NCBI GenBank assembly: GCA_903844115.1
Contig: CAIMSI010000092.1
Coordinates: 1 to 32,570 of the forward strand
DNA length: 32,570 bases
From: an uncultured Actinomycetes bacterium
GTDB lineage: Bacteria > Actinomycetota > Actinomycetes > Nanopelagicales > Nanopelagicaceae
Reading direction: 5' to 3'
In this document: piece by piece, positions 16,487 through 29,034 of the stretch
Layout: each line of letters begins with the position of its first letter
How positions within the stretch are numbered: position 1 is the stretch's first letter
Made by a program: the position numbers and the translations under genes
Notes under the pieces: generated by a model
Databases searched by the model: none
Told to the model about the DNA's origin: nothing
What the model saw: only the letters and a program-made list of their open reading frames with translations

Positions 16487-18312
16487 TACTCTTCAACAAC
16501 CTCAGCTTCATCAACACCATCGTGCTTTTCTGACCCAGCGGCAGCGTTTGCAGTTGCATCAGCTGATGCATACAAAGCAGCGCCAAGTTCTTGTGACAAG
16601 GTCGAAACCTTCTCTGTTGCACTCTTGATGCCAGCGAAGTCTGCGCCTTCAAGAAGCTTCTTTAAATCAGCAAGAGCTGTTTCAACTTCAGCTTTCTTTT
16701 CAGCGTTTTCAGGAGTCGATAACTTCTCATCGTTATCCTTAATGAACTTCTCTGTTGTGTAAGCAAGTGAGTCACCGGCGTTACGGATATCTGCTTCTTC
16801 ACGGCGCTGCTTATCTTCTTCAGCATGTGATTCGGCATCTTTAACCATGCGCTCGATATCTTCCTTTGAAAGTGCTGATCCGCCTGTGATGGTCATGGAC
16901 TGAGATTTACCAGTTCCAAGATCCTTCGCGGTGACATGCACGATTCCGTTAGCGTCGATATCGAATGTAACTTCGATTTGTGGAACGCCACGTGGTGCTG
17001 GAGCAATTCCAGTGAGTTCGAACATACCTAGGCGCTTGTTGTAAGAAGCCATTTCACGCTCGCCTTGGAAAGCTTGGATCTGCACTGCTGGCTGATTGTC
17101 ATCAGCTGTTGTGAAGATTTCAGAACGCTTTGTAGGGATTGTTGTGTTCTTTTCGATGAGCTTTGTCATCACTCCGCCCTTGGTTTCAATACCAAGAGAA
17201 AGTGGTGTTACATCGAGAAGAAGTACATCTTTAACTTCACCCTTGAGAACACCAGCTTGAAGCGCTGCGCCAACCGCAACAACTTCATCAGGATTTACGC
17301 CCTTATTAGGTTCTTTTCCACCAGTAAGTTCGCGGACAAGATCCACAACTGCTGGCATACGAGTTGATCCACCAACAAGTACAACATGATCAATATCGGC
17401 AATTGGAATTCCGGCATCCTTAAGAACAGTCTGGAAAGGCTTCTTTGTACGCTCAAGAAGATCTGCTGTCATTGATTGGAATTGTGCTCGTGTAATTGTC
17501 TCATCCAAGAACAATGGATTCTTTTCAGAATCAACTGTGATGTATGGAAGATTGATTGAAGTAGAAGCAGATGCTGACAATTCGATCTTAGCTTTTTCTG
17601 AAGCTTCACGAATACGTTGCATTGCCATCTTGTCTTTTGTGAGATCAATACCATTCTTTGATCCAAATGTCTTTACCAAGAAATCAACGAGTGCCTGATC
17701 CCAGTCATCTCCACCTAGGTGGTTATCACCGGATGTTGCTTTAACTTCTACAACACCGTCGCCAATTTCAAGAAGTGAAACGTCGAATGTTCCACCGCCG
17801 AGGTCGAAGACCAAAATTGTTTGTTCTTTGTCGCCCTTATCAAGTCCGTAAGCGAGCGCAGCAGCTGTTGGCTCGTTAACGATACGAAGCACATTGAGTC
17901 CAGCAATTTCACCGGCTTCTTTTGTTGCTTGACGTTGTGCGTCATTGAAATAAGCAGGCACAGTAATAACTGCGTCGCTGACTGTGTCGCCAAGGAATGC
18001 TTCGGCATCGCGCTTGAGTTTCATCAAGATACGCGCGCTAATTTCTTGTGGTGTGTATTTCTTTCCATCAATATCAACTGTCCATGCTTCGCCCATGTGA
18101 CGCTTTACTGATCGAATAGTGCGATCAACGTTTGTTACTGATTGACGCTTGGCAACTTCACCGACAAGAACTTCACCGTTCTTGGCGAATGCCACAATTG
18201 AAGGCGTTGTGCGCGCACCCTCGGCGTTGGCGATTACTGATGGTTCGCCACCCTCAAGAACGCTGACGCAACTGTTTGTGGTTCCTAAATCGATTCCTAC
18301 TGCTCTTGCCAT
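16486..18312 (-). CDS. dnaK: Molecular chaperone DnaK (Hsp70)
   Basis: [80 protein letters not shown] ribosome-binding site upstream. Confidence 0.98.
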   Translation of the reverse strand: MARAVGIDLGTTNSCVSVLEGGEPSVIANAEGARTTPSIVAFAKNGEVLVGEVAKRQSVTNVDRTIRSVKRHMGEAWTVDIDGKKYTPQEISARILMKLKRDAEAFLGDTVSDAVITVPAYFNDAQRQATKEAGEIAGLNVLRIVNEPTAAALAYGLDKGDKEQTILVFDLGGGTFDVSLLEIGDGVVEVKATSGDNHLGGDDWDQALVDFLVKTFGSKNGIDLTKDKMAMQRIREASEKAKIELSASASTSINLPYITVDSEKNPLFLDETITRAQFQSMTADLLERTKKPFQTVLKDAGIPIADIDHVVLVGGSTRMPAVVDLVRELTGGKEPNKGVNPDEVVAVGAALQAGVLKGEVKDVLLLDVTPLSLGIETKGGVMTKLIEKNTTIPTKRSEIFTTADDNQPAVQIQAFQGEREMASYNKRLGMFELTGIAPAPRGVPQIEVTFDIDANGIVHVTAKDLGTGKSQSMTITGGSALSKEDIERMVKDAESHAEEDKQRREEADIRNAGDSLAYTTEKFIKDNDEKLSTPENAEKKAEVETALADLKKLLEGADFAGIKSATEKVSTLSQELGAALYASADATANAAAGSEKHDGVDEAEVVEE

Positions 18313-18377
18313 TTTTCTTACTCCTTCTTGCTTTCTCTTAGAAAGCCCCTATTGGGAAAGGCGGGGGCTAGGCCTGA

Positions 18378-18406
18378 ATTCTCGCACTTGAGTCGCCTAC
18401 GGTCAA
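18378..18406 (-). promoter_or_regulatory. Candidate dnaK promoter
   Basis: On the minus strand TTGACC (-35; 18401-18406), 17-bp spacer, GAGAAT (-10; 18378-18383), upstream of dnaK and overlapped by a HAIR-like element. Confidence 0.5.
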
Positions 18407-18430
18407 AACCTTGAGTCGAGGCGGCTCAAC
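18387..18430. promoter_or_regulatory. Two HAIR-like HspR operators
   Basis: CTTGAGT-N7-GGTCAAA (18387-18407) and CTTGAGT-N7-GCTCAAC (18410-18430), each resembling the known HspR-associated inverted repeat CTTGAGT-N7-ACTCAAG. Confidence 0.85.
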
Positions 18431-18503
18431 TGTGAGTTATCTACATAACAGAGGGAGCGTGGGATCTATTCCCGGGCGGGGGCTGGCTGGGTTTTGGCTG
18501 GTG

Positions 18504-19463
18504 TTAATGAAGGGGGTGTTCGGACTCGATCATCCGAATGGTGCGGGTGCGCCCGCGCATGACCAGCGAATGAGAACTGGCGTGATGGGGGTGGTAGCGA
18601 ATGCCTCGCAGGAGTTCACCGTCTGTGATTCCGGTGGCTGCTACGAAAACATCTTCTCCTCGGACCAGGTCATTGGTTGTGTAAATTCTATTAACGTCCA
18701 ACCCTGCTTGCTGTGCAGCTTCTATCTCTTCTGGCGTCATCGGTTGGAGTTGGGCTTGGATTGCCCCTCCCAAACATTTCATAGCACATGCTGCAATAAC
18801 ACCTTCTGGAGATCCACCAATTCCCATCAACATATCGGCGCCAGTATTGGGACGGGCTGCCAAGATTGCGCCAGCAATGTCGCCGTCACTAATGAATTTG
18901 ATTCGGGCCCCAGTCTCGCGGATTTCTTTCGCGAGTTGATCATGGCGCGGGCGGTCTAAAACAATGATTGTCATATCTTCAACAGCAATCCCTTTTGCCT
19001 TTGCAACGCGGCGAATGTTTTCCGATGTAGGCGCGGTTATGTCAATAACCGATGCACCTTCTTCGCCTGTAATAATTTTCTTCATATAAAAAACAGATGA
19101 TGCGTCCAACATGGCGCCGCGATTAGCCAGGGCAATAACGCTAAGGGCATTATTAATTCCTTTTGCAGTCAAAGAAGTTCCATCGATGGGGTCTACGGCC
19201 ACATCACATTCAGGACCATCCCCGTTGCCAACTTTCTCGCCGTTAAACAACATAGGTGCTTCATCTTTTTCACCTTCGCCAATAACAACGACTCCGCGCA
19301 TATCAACGGTTTGAATCATCTCGCGCATCGCATCCACTGCTGCTTGATCCGCCGCGTTCTTATCGCCTTTGCCTACCCACCTAGCAGCGGCTTGGGCTGC
19401 TGTCTCTGTAACGCGAACAAGTTCGAGTGCGAGATTGCGTCCAACCACCTGAGGGTTTTCCAT
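18504..19463 (-). CDS. glpX: Class II fructose-1,6-bisphosphatase
   Basis: [55 protein letters not shown] ... [26 protein letters not shown]. Confidence 0.96.
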   Translation of the reverse strand: MENPQVVGRNLALELVRVTETAAQAAARWVGKGDKNAADQAAVDAMREMIQTVDMRGVVVIGEGEKDEAPMLFNGEKVGNGDGPECDVAVDPIDGTSLTAKGINNALSVIALANRGAMLDASSVFYMKKIITGEEGASVIDITAPTSENIRRVAKAKGIAVEDMTIIVLDRPRHDQLAKEIRETGARIKFISDGDIAGAILAARPNTGADMLMGIGGSPEGVIAACAMKCLGGAIQAQLQPMTPEEIEAAQQAGLDVNRIYTTNDLVRGEDVFVAATGITDGELLRGIRYHPHHASSHSLVMRGRTRTIRMIESEHPLH

Positions 19464-19531
19464 GCTGTAACTATAGTTTTCTTTTGCCGTAAACGAGGGA
19501 CGACGTTGCTTCTTTCGCGTACGCTACTTAT

Positions 19532-21484
19532 ATGAAGGCCTTCCTTGTAGCCACTTCCTACGCTGTAACCCTTGTGGCGCTTCTACTTTTTGCGGTTAAA
19601 GCGCGTGAGATCTATGCGTTAATTAATCGCGGCCAGGCCGATCCAACTCGCTCTAACAATAAAGGCCGACGTTTTGCGTGGATGACACATGAGATTCTTT
19701 CTCATACAAAGATGACGCGATTTACACCTTCAGGAATTGCTCACTGGTTTGTCATGGTCGGCTTTGTGACGTTGTTTGGTTCACTTGTGCAGGCTTATGG
19801 TGAAGTCATTAGTCCTTCATTTCGATTACCGCTAATTGGTAATTGGATTGTTTACCGCGGATTTGTTGTAGGAATTGCTGGTTTAACGGGCGTTGGAATC
19901 ATTGTTTTAATGAAAGTTCGCTTTTGGAATATGTGGTTCCGTAAAGGACGAAAGAACCGCTTTCTTGGATCGGTTACATGGCGAGGATTGTATGTAGAGC
20001 TTACGATTCTTGCTGTTGTTGCCTGTGTATTCATATTGCAATTTAGTCACAATGAGCGCGTCATCATGTGGGCAGCTGCAATCAAGATATTTGTATCGAT
20101 GGCCTGGTTTATTGTCATTGCACTTAATTTGACTATGGGAGTTGCCTGGCACCGCTTCTTGGCGCCGTTCAATATTTTCTTCCAACGCAATCCAGATAAA
20201 CGTCCTTCTCTTGGCGCACTTCCAGAGATGCTCTCACATGGCAAGCCAATTAATTTTGAAGATCCTTCTGAGGACGATGTGTTTGGCATTGGTAAGGCTG
20301 CCGATATTTCTTGGAAGGGCTTGCTGGATATGGCCAGCTGTACCGAATGTGGTCGCTGCCAATCCCAATGTCCAACTTGGCATACAGATAAACCTTTGTC
20401 GCCAAAGTTGTTGATTATGGCGATGCGTGATCATGCGCTGACAAAAGTTGAATCTGATGCGCCGATGAGTTCGGTGATATCAAGTGATGTTTTGTGGTCG
20501 TGTACTTCATGTGGCGCATGTGTGCAGGAATGCCCGGTTGATATCGAACATGTTGATCACATTATGAATATGCGCCGCTACCAAGTTTTGGTAGAGAGTG
20601 AATTTCCTACTGAGTTAGGCGCAACTTTCCGCAATTTGGAGAAGGCTGGCAATCCTTGGGGTGCTAATCGCAATGATCGCGATGCGTGGATTGCAGAATG
20701 CGATTTTCCTGTCCGTGTTATTGAAGGGCAAATCCCAGATGATGTTGAGTATTTGTTTTGGGTTGGATGCGCCGGTGCGTATGAGGAGCGCGCAAAGAAA
20801 ACAACAAAGGCTGTTGCTGAGTTAATGCATATGGCTGGGGTTTCCTTTGGTGTGCTTGGAAAGCGCGAAACTTGCACGGGTGATCCGGCAAGGCGTGCTG
20901 GAAATGAATTTTTGTATCAAATTCTGGCCCGTGAAAATATTGAAACTTTTAAAGAAGTCTTTGCCAATCGTGGGGTAAAGAAAGTAGTTGTTACCTGTCC
21001 TCATTGCTTCACAACCATCGGGCGTGATTATGGGCAACAAGGTTATGAGTTGGAAACAATGCACCATACGCAATTGCTTAATGAATTGGTGAAGACGAAG
21101 AAATTGATTCCTGTTCCTCCGACTACTTCAAAATCGATCACTTATCACGACCCTTGTTATCTTGGCCGGCATAATCAGATTTATCAGCCTCCTCGCGAAT
21201 TGTTGGAATCTACAGGCGTAACAATTACTGAGATGCCTCGCAATAAAGAACGCTCATTTTGTTGTGGTGCTGGTGGTGGCCGTATGTGGCAAGAAGAAAA
21301 ACTCGGCAGCCAAATTAATATGAATCGCGTGGATGAAGCTATTGCTACTGGAGTTCAAGAGGTTGCAGTGGGTTGTCCGTTTTGCCGCGTGATGATTGGT
21401 GACGGCATGAATGGCCGTGGCGCTGATGTTGAGGTTTTAGATGTTGCCCAAGCGCTTTTGCGGACGGTTAAAAGTTCGAACTAA
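19532..21484 (+). CDS. Membrane-anchored (Fe-S)-binding oxidoreductase, HdrD/GlpC-like (CCG domains)
   Basis: Multi-TM N-terminus; two ferredoxin motifs CTECGRCQSQCP and CTSCGACVQECP; CCG-type motifs (VGCAGAYEERAKKTT, CPHCF, YHDPCYLGRHNQIYQPPRELL..RSFCCGAGGGRMW). Confidence 0.88.
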   Translation: MKAFLVATSYAVTLVALLLFAVKAREIYALINRGQADPTRSNNKGRRFAWMTHEILSHTKMTRFTPSGIAHWFVMVGFVTLFGSLVQAYGEVISPSFRLPLIGNWIVYRGFVVGIAGLTGVGIIVLMKVRFWNMWFRKGRKNRFLGSVTWRGLYVELTILAVVACVFILQFSHNERVIMWAAAIKIFVSMAWFIVIALNLTMGVAWHRFLAPFNIFFQRNPDKRPSLGALPEMLSHGKPINFEDPSEDDVFGIGKAADISWKGLLDMASCTECGRCQSQCPTWHTDKPLSPKLLIMAMRDHALTKVESDAPMSSVISSDVLWSCTSCGACVQECPVDIEHVDHIMNMRRYQVLVESEFPTELGATFRNLEKAGNPWGANRNDRDAWIAECDFPVRVIEGQIPDDVEYLFWVGCAGAYEERAKKTTKAVAELMHMAGVSFGVLGKRETCTGDPARRAGNEFLYQILARENIETFKEVFANRGVKKVVVTCPHCFTTIGRDYGQQGYELETMHHTQLLNELVKTKKLIPVPPTTSKSITYHDPCYLGRHNQIYQPPRELLESTGVTITEMPRNKERSFCCGAGGGRMWQEEKLGSQINMNRVDEAIATGVQEVAVGCPFCRVMIGDGMNGRGADVEVLDVAQALLRTVKSSN

Positions 21485-22042
21485 ATAAGTAGTTAGCGCA
21501 CCACCTAGTAGACCGCCGACGTGTGCATGCCAATCAATATTCGGTACTAAGAAGGTAATAAGTAAGTTGATGACAATTACACCAATTACATTTTTGTAAT
21601 CAATTCCGTGTTTACGACTTGTTACAAGCAGCGCTGCAAAGAGGCCGAAGATCATGCCTGATGCGCCCACCGCTGGGACATTGCTGGGGTTGAAGAAATA
21701 TGAGGCTGCTGAGCCTGCAAGGAGCGCACCTAACATGATGATTATGTATTTAGTCTTGCCATAAATCTGCTCGATGATGGTGCCAAGTTGCCACATCGCC
21801 AACATATTAAATAGTAAATGCGTGATTGATCCGTGAGTTAGCGCAACTGTAATCAAGCGCCAATATTCACCGTGATCAACACCGTGCAATTGGCCATCTG
21901 GAAAGTAAGCACTCTTGATAAGGAATAGCTCTTGTTGGAGTGGCAAGCTTAAATGCAGGATGTTTGGGTAATACTGGGCTGTGAAATAGAAACCACAAAT
22001 AACAATTATTAAATATGTTGTGAGTGAATTCTTTTGTTTCAC
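21437..22042 (-). CDS. Rhomboid family intramembrane serine protease
   Basis: EYWRLITVALTHGSITHLLFNMLAMWQLG, catalytic GASGMIFGLFAALL, and WHAHVGGLLGGALTTYLV (catalytic His). Confidence 0.93.
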   Translation of the reverse strand: MKQKNSLTTYLIIVICGFYFTAQYYPNILHLSLPLQQELFLIKSAYFPDGQLHGVDHGEYWRLITVALTHGSITHLLFNMLAMWQLGTIIEQIYGKTKYIIIMLGALLAGSAASYFFNPSNVPAVGASGMIFGLFAALLVTSRKHGIDYKNVIGVIVINLLITFLVPNIDWHAHVGGLLGGALTTYLVRTFNRPQKRLGNI

Positions 22043-22054
22043 GTTTGTGCCTTG

Positions 22055-22564
22055 TTAGGCGATAGTTACAGAATTAATTTTGATTGCTTGAACCGGACGA
22101 TCTCCCGCACCAGTTTTAGTCGTAGCAATCGCATCAACAATCTTTTGTGATGCAGCATCTTGTACTTCACCAAAGATTGAGTGCTTGCGGTTAAGCCAGG
22201 CGGTCTCTGTAACGGTGATAAAGAATTGTGAGCCGTTTGTTCCTGGTCCTGAGTTAGCCATTGCAAGAAGATATGGGCGATCAAAGTTAAGTTCTGGGTG
22301 GAACTCATCTGCGAACCGGTAACCAGGTCCGCCGGTGCCAGTTCCTAGTGGATCTCCACCTTGGATCATAAAATTAGAGATGACGCGGTGAAAAACTGTT
22401 CCGTCATAAAGATTTGCGGTTGTCTTCTCGCCAGTGTTTGGGTTTACCCATTCACGTGCACCGGTTGCGAGTTCAACAAAGTTGGCAACAGTTTTGGGTG
22501 CATGGTTTTCGAAAAGTTCTACGACGATGTCGCCGGCTGATGTGTGAAGGGTTGCTTGTGTCAT
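22055..22564 (-). CDS. ppiA: Peptidyl-prolyl cis-trans isomerase (cyclophilin)
   Basis: FENHAPKTVANFVELATG..YDGTVFHRVISNFMIQGGDPLGTGTGGPGYRFADEF...LLAMANSGPGTNGSQFFITVTETAWLNRKHSIFGEV. Confidence 0.96.
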   Translation of the reverse strand: MTQATLHTSAGDIVVELFENHAPKTVANFVELATGAREWVNPNTGEKTTANLYDGTVFHRVISNFMIQGGDPLGTGTGGPGYRFADEFHPELNFDRPYLLAMANSGPGTNGSQFFITVTETAWLNRKHSIFGEVQDAASQKIVDAIATTKTGAGDRPVQAIKINSVTIA

Positions 22565-22580
22565 GGCTCGAATTATTCCG

Positions 22581-22613
22581 AAAAAAGGTGAATTGCGCTA
22601 ATTTGCCACCTTT
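22581..22613 (-). terminator. Possible weak intrinsic terminator between the 22639-22986 ORF and ppiA
   Basis: Minus-strand AAAGGTG-N16-CACCTTT followed by T residues. Confidence 0.35.
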
Positions 22614-22638
22614 GGCAGTGTTGATACACAACCTAGTT

Positions 22639-22986
22639 CTAATCTTCTAGTTCTTTTTGAGGTTGTTCTTGAAGATTGAGGTATTTGAGCACATGAGCGT
22701 CCAGCCAAGCTAGGTCATAAACACAATTTTGAACTTCTGCTCGCTTATTGCTGGAAATCGGATGGGATATGTGGTGTTGGTATTCGGTTGAATCTTTAAG
22801 TTTTGCCTTTAAATGAACGGTGCCGTTGTTATACGTATACAAAGAGCTGACGTAATAACTATTGACGGTGATATTTTTACGCTTTAGTAATTTCTTTGCT
22901 AGTTTTTTATAGTCTTTCTTCTCGTGGATTATCAGGCCGGAGAGGATGTAATCGAAGAAAACTTCTTCTATATTTTCTATATTCAC
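22639..22986 (-). CDS. Hypothetical protein (115 aa), no recognised family
   Basis: Open reading frame with AGGTG-type ribosome-binding site upstream of ATG in a region not otherwise occupied; no recognisable domain. Confidence 0.5.
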   Translation of the reverse strand: MNIENIEEVFFDYILSGLIIHEKKDYKKLAKKLLKRKNITVNSYYVSSLYTYNNGTVHLKAKLKDSTEYQHHISHPISSNKRAEVQNCVYDLAWLDAHVLKYLNLQEQPQKELED

Positions 22987-23019
22987 CTGGACCCCATTCC
23001 TTGACTGGGGTAAGTCTAC

Positions 23020-23505
23020 TTAAGTTCCACATGACAGCGTGGGGTAATTTAAAGACTGGGCTGTCCGGTCAAAAACGCCAAACCCAGGAATAACGACATG
23101 AGCCGTAGCCACTCCGTAATATTTGGTCGGCTTGTTGTTTACGCAAAGTATTTTGGCATCGTTCATTTCTACGGTATATCCTGATTTTGAGCCTTTGCGA
23201 TTATCAAATGGCCGCATCAAAATGTCCCCTTTTTTTGGATCGACTTTGTAAATTTTTATCAAAATTTGGACTGCCGATTGATAGTGATGACATTCAGATC
23301 TTGCGTTAATTTTCAGATACTTTAACTTTGTATTTTTATACATTGAGGTTGAAATGTGTGCGTCATCGACGGCAAGACGACAAACTTTTGGAACAGCTTC
23401 TTTTGTTGTGACTGAACTAGGTTGGGCGAATGTTGATTGTGTAGTTAAAAATATGATGATAGCGGCGGTCGTGATGAGAAGTGTTAGGTAGTTTCTATTT
23501 CGCAT
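23020..23505 (-). CDS. Hypothetical secreted protein (161 aa, four cysteines in the mature part)
   Basis: Signal peptide MRNRNYLTLLITTAAIIIFLTTQSTFAQ; cysteines in VCRLA, SECHH, ILCVN, LSCGT; no recognised family. Confidence 0.6.
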   Translation of the reverse strand: MRNRNYLTLLITTAAIIIFLTTQSTFAQPSSVTTKEAVPKVCRLAVDDAHISTSMYKNTKLKYLKINARSECHHYQSAVQILIKIYKVDPKKGDILMRPFDNRKGSKSGYTVEMNDAKILCVNNKPTKYYGVATAHVVIPGFGVFDRTAQSLNYPTLSCGT

Positions 23506-23623
23506 CCGCTACGGTCGCAATTAATGCTCACTTGTACGGTTTCGTATCCACACCCACTATTTTTTGGTCGAAAATCAATACATTCAGGAATTTGTAAACT
23601 ACTGATTGTGGGTCGGTGTTGGA

Positions 23624-23658
23624 AATAAAAAACCCGCCAACATATTTGTTAGCGGGTT
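23624..23658 (-). terminator. Rho-independent terminator downstream of the tRNA-Ile/tRNA-Ala pair
   Basis: Minus-strand AACCCGC (23652-23658) / GCGGGTT (23631-23637) stem followed by T-run (A-run on the plus strand). Confidence 0.75.
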
Positions 23659-23663
23659 AACTG

Positions 23664-23736
23664 TGGAGACTAGGGGGGTCGAACCCCTGACCCCCTGCTT
23701 GCAAAGCAGGTGCTCTACCAACTGAGCTAAGTCCCC
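23664..23736 (-). tRNA. tRNA-Ala (TGC)
   Basis: Reverse complement ggggacttagctcagttggtagagcacctgctttgcaagcagggggtcaggggttcgacccccctagtctcca; anticodon loop TTTGCAA; complete cloverleaf; no encoded CCA. Confidence 0.96.
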
Positions 23737-23827
23737 GTTGTGAAACGGTATTTAATTTTGGAACCGCCGTACTGTACTTCTTTTTAGAACTTGTCTTGCT
23801 TTTGTTGCTTGTGTTGCTTCTCTTACG

Positions 23828-23902
23828 TGGGCCTACGTGGACTTGAACCACGGACCTCTTCCTTATCAGGGAAGCGCTCTAACCAGGCTGAGCTATAGGC
23901 CC
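23828..23902 (-). tRNA. tRNA-Ile (GAT)
   Basis: Reverse complement gggcctatagctcagcctggttagagcgcttccctgataaggaagaggtccgtggttcaagtccacgtaggccca; anticodon loop CTGATAA; complete cloverleaf. Confidence 0.96.
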
Positions 23903-23988
23903 TTATTCTCATTAGTCTGGTTAAAGACCAATGCGGACAAGAGGCGTTAGGTTACCCGACTTATGCGCGCAGGCGCAAAATACCGGAA

Positions 23989-26474
23989 TTACTCCTCTTT
24001 TACCAATGCAATAGAGACCACTGTGATGCCTTCACCTAGGTTTACCAAGCGCACTCCGAGGGTATCTCGGGTCGTTTCACGAACTTCATCGATTGGAGTT
24101 CTCATCACTGTTCCGCCAGATGTAATTGCAAGAATTTCATCTTTTGGTTGAACAATCATTGCGCCGACTAATACGCCGCGAGATCCTTCATCAATTTTTG
24201 CTGCTTTCACACCAATGCCGCCGCGACCTTGTTGACGATATTCATCAAGGCTTGTGCGTTTTGCATATCCACCATCAGTTGCCGTGAAAACAAATTGATC
24301 TTGCGAAGTTCCGCTGACTGCTGCCATTGTAAGCAATTCGTCTTCGGCTCGGAATTTCATTCCTATAACGCCAGATGTTGAGCGCCCCATTGATCGAATT
24401 GAATCTTCACTGGCTGCAAAGCGAAGTGACATTCCTTTTCGTGAAACCAAAAGTAGTTCATCTTTTTCACTCACAAGTGAAGCTGAAACAACTTCATCAT
24501 CATTTTTAAGATTAATTGCAATAAGGCCACCCGAGCGAGGGCTGTCATATTCAGGAAGTGGCGACTTCTTTACCATGCCAGAACGAGTTGCAATGACGAT
24601 GTATGGATGGGACGCGTAATCGCTAATAGCGATAACTTGTGCGATTGATTCATTTGGTTTGAATTCCAAAAGATTCGCTACATGTTGCCCGCGCGCATCG
24701 CGCCCGGCATCTGGAAGTTCGTGAACTTTGGCGCGATATACCCGGCCTTTATTTGTGAAGAACAACAACCAATCATGGGTGGATGCGGTGAAGAAATGCT
24801 CGACAAAATCATCTTGCTTAAGGGCTGCGCCTTTTACACCCTTACCGCCGCGGCGTTGGGCACGGTAAAGATCTGCAAGTGTGCGCTTGCTGTATCCGCC
24901 GCGTGTAATGGTGACAACCACTTCCTGGTTAGGGATTAGGTCTTCAACAGACATATCTGTGTCGCCTACAATTATTTGTGTGCGGCGCTCATTGCCGTGC
25001 TTTTCTGCTAGTTCTTGTAATTCAACTTTAATAATTTCGCGCTGTTTAGCTTCACTTGAAAGAATCGTGTTGAGTTCTTTGATTTCAGCCGTTAATTCAT
25101 TGTATTCATCGTTGATTTTTTGGCGTTCCAAGGCTGCAATACGACGCAATTGCATATCTAAAATTGCATTTGCTTGTACTTCATCGACATCAAGAAGCTT
25201 CATTAATCCAGTACGGGCTTCTTCTGGAGTTTTGGAAGCGCGGATTAATGCGATTACGGCGTCCAAAGCATCGAGTGCTTTGAGGTAACCGTTGAGAATG
25301 TGGGCACGTTGCTCGCGCGCTGCCAAACGATATTTTGTGCGGCGGACAATGACCTCGACCTGATGATCGATGTAATAACGAATGAATTCATCTAGGCGAA
25401 GGGTTCGTGGAACTCCGTCGACGAGTGCCAACATGTTTGCGCCAAATGAATCCTGAAGTTGGGTATGTTTATAAAGATTATTAATGACAACCTTTGGAGT
25501 TGCGTCATTACGCAAGACAATAACCAGGCGCTGTCCTAGGCGTTCATTTCCTTCATCGCGCACATCCGCGATTCCTTTGATTTTTCCATCTTTAACAAGA
25601 TCGGCAATTTTGAGCGCTAGGTTGTCTGGGTTTACCTGGTATGGAAGTTCGGTAACTACCAAACAAGTGCGCTTGTTGATTTCTTCGATTTCGATAACAG
25701 ATCGCATAATGACTGAACCGCGGCCTGTGCGATATGCCGCTTCGATTCCTTCTCGTCCTACGATCAAAGCTTTTGTTGGGAAGTCTGGTCCTTTTACAAA
25801 ACTCATAGCTTTAGCCAGAGTTTCCTCTGGTGTGGCATCTGGGTTTTCTAGCGCCCAACAGGTTGCAGCAACGACTTCACCAAGGTTATGTGGGGGAATG
25901 TTTGTAGCCATACCCACTGCGATTCCAGCAGAACCATTTACAAGAAGATTTGGAAAACGAGAAGGAAGCACGGTTGGTTCTTGTGATCGACCGTCGTAGT
26001 TAGGAATGAAATCAACAGTGTCTTCATCGATATCGCGCATCATCTCCATTGCAAGTGGAGCAAGGCGAGCTTCGGTGTAACGCATCGCTGCAGCTGGATC
26101 ATTACCTGGGCTACCAAAATTTCCGTTTCCATCAATGAGTGGGTAGCGAAGTGACCAGAATTGAGCCAAACGAACTACTGCGTCATAAATAGCACCGTCG
26201 CCATGTGGGTGGTAATTACCCATGACATCACCGACGATACGAGAAGATTTGTAGTAACCCTTATCAGGGCGATATCCAGCGTCATACATCGCATAAAGAA
26301 CACGGCGGTGAACTGGTTTTAATCCGTCGCGAATATCAGGGAGCGCTCTTCCAACAATGACCGACATCGCGTAGTCAAGATATGAACGCGCCATCTCCAC
26401 TTGTAGGTCAACAGTTTCAATTCTGTCGTGACCGTTAGCGTCGGTAGTTTGAACAGCAGGAATCTTTTTGTCCA

Positions 26475-26475
<1 letters not shown>
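23989..26475 (-). CDS. gyrA: DNA gyrase subunit A
   Basis: [80 protein letters not shown], GyrA-box QRRGGKG, C-terminal beta-pinwheel. Confidence 0.98.
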
Positions 26476-28436
<1,961 letters not shown>

Positions 28437-28581
28437 TTACCCCTACTCAGTAAATAGAAAAATCGCTGTAAATCAAACCTGGCACGAATTGGCTGGTTTA
28501 TAGGTCAAATCCTAGTGGTTAAACGGGATATGGAATAGCCAAAATCGGGGCTAGGAGCAGGATTAGGCAAGCAAAACGCGC

Positions 28582-29034
28582 TTATCCGTAGGTATCTCTT
28601 GGCCCACGGTGATTTTTAATCGTTCGTAAACCTTTTTTCCAGCTCGGGGCGTTGGGCCCGATAATCGACAAGGACTCCACAAGGGCGCCTGGGGCTGAGC
28701 CTGATATTTGTTTTAAGAGCGAGGGCGCCATCGCTGTTAATTGTGTGGCCCATGCTGTTGATGAAGTTTGGATCGTTAAAAGTCCATCGATCAAAGTAAT
28801 GGGAGTTGCATGTTGAGCAACTTCATCGCCGACAACTTTAACCCAGTCAGTAAAAAGCGTTCCTTCTGCAATTCCTTGTTTCCAGTCGCGCGCTGTTATT
28901 AGATCGTTAAGAACTGTGTTGAGTTTTTGTGGATCTTCAACACGTTCACGCACCTCATCTGTTGGATTATTTTTAGAGCGTTTGGAATTATTTCTCCAAG
29001 TTTTATAAAGCTCGCGCGCTAAATCATGTTTCAT
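28582..29034 (-). CDS. dciA: DUF721/DciA-family protein (candidate replicative helicase loader)
   Basis: DWVKVVGDEVAQHATPITLIDGLLTIQTSSTAWATQLTAMAPSLLKQI; conserved position between recF and gyrB. Confidence 0.85.
   Translation of the reverse strand: MKHDLARELYKTWRNNSKRSKNNPTDEVRERVEDPQKLNTVLNDLITARDWKQGIAEGTLFTDWVKVVGDEVAQHATPITLIDGLLTIQTSSTAWATQLTAMAPSLLKQISGSAPGALVESLSIIGPNAPSWKKGLRTIKNHRGPRDTYG

Noticed and set aside
22600-23736. Integration of the two orphan ORFs at tRNA-Ala as a mobile island
   Set aside because: No integrase, and I found no second copy of the tRNA-Ala 3' end in this interval; the tRNA is followed by its own terminator.
23791-23819. Degenerate TTGCTT repeats in the tRNA-Ile/tRNA-Ala spacer
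   Set aside because: Short, imperfect, T-rich low-complexity spacer; no palindromic structure or function evident.
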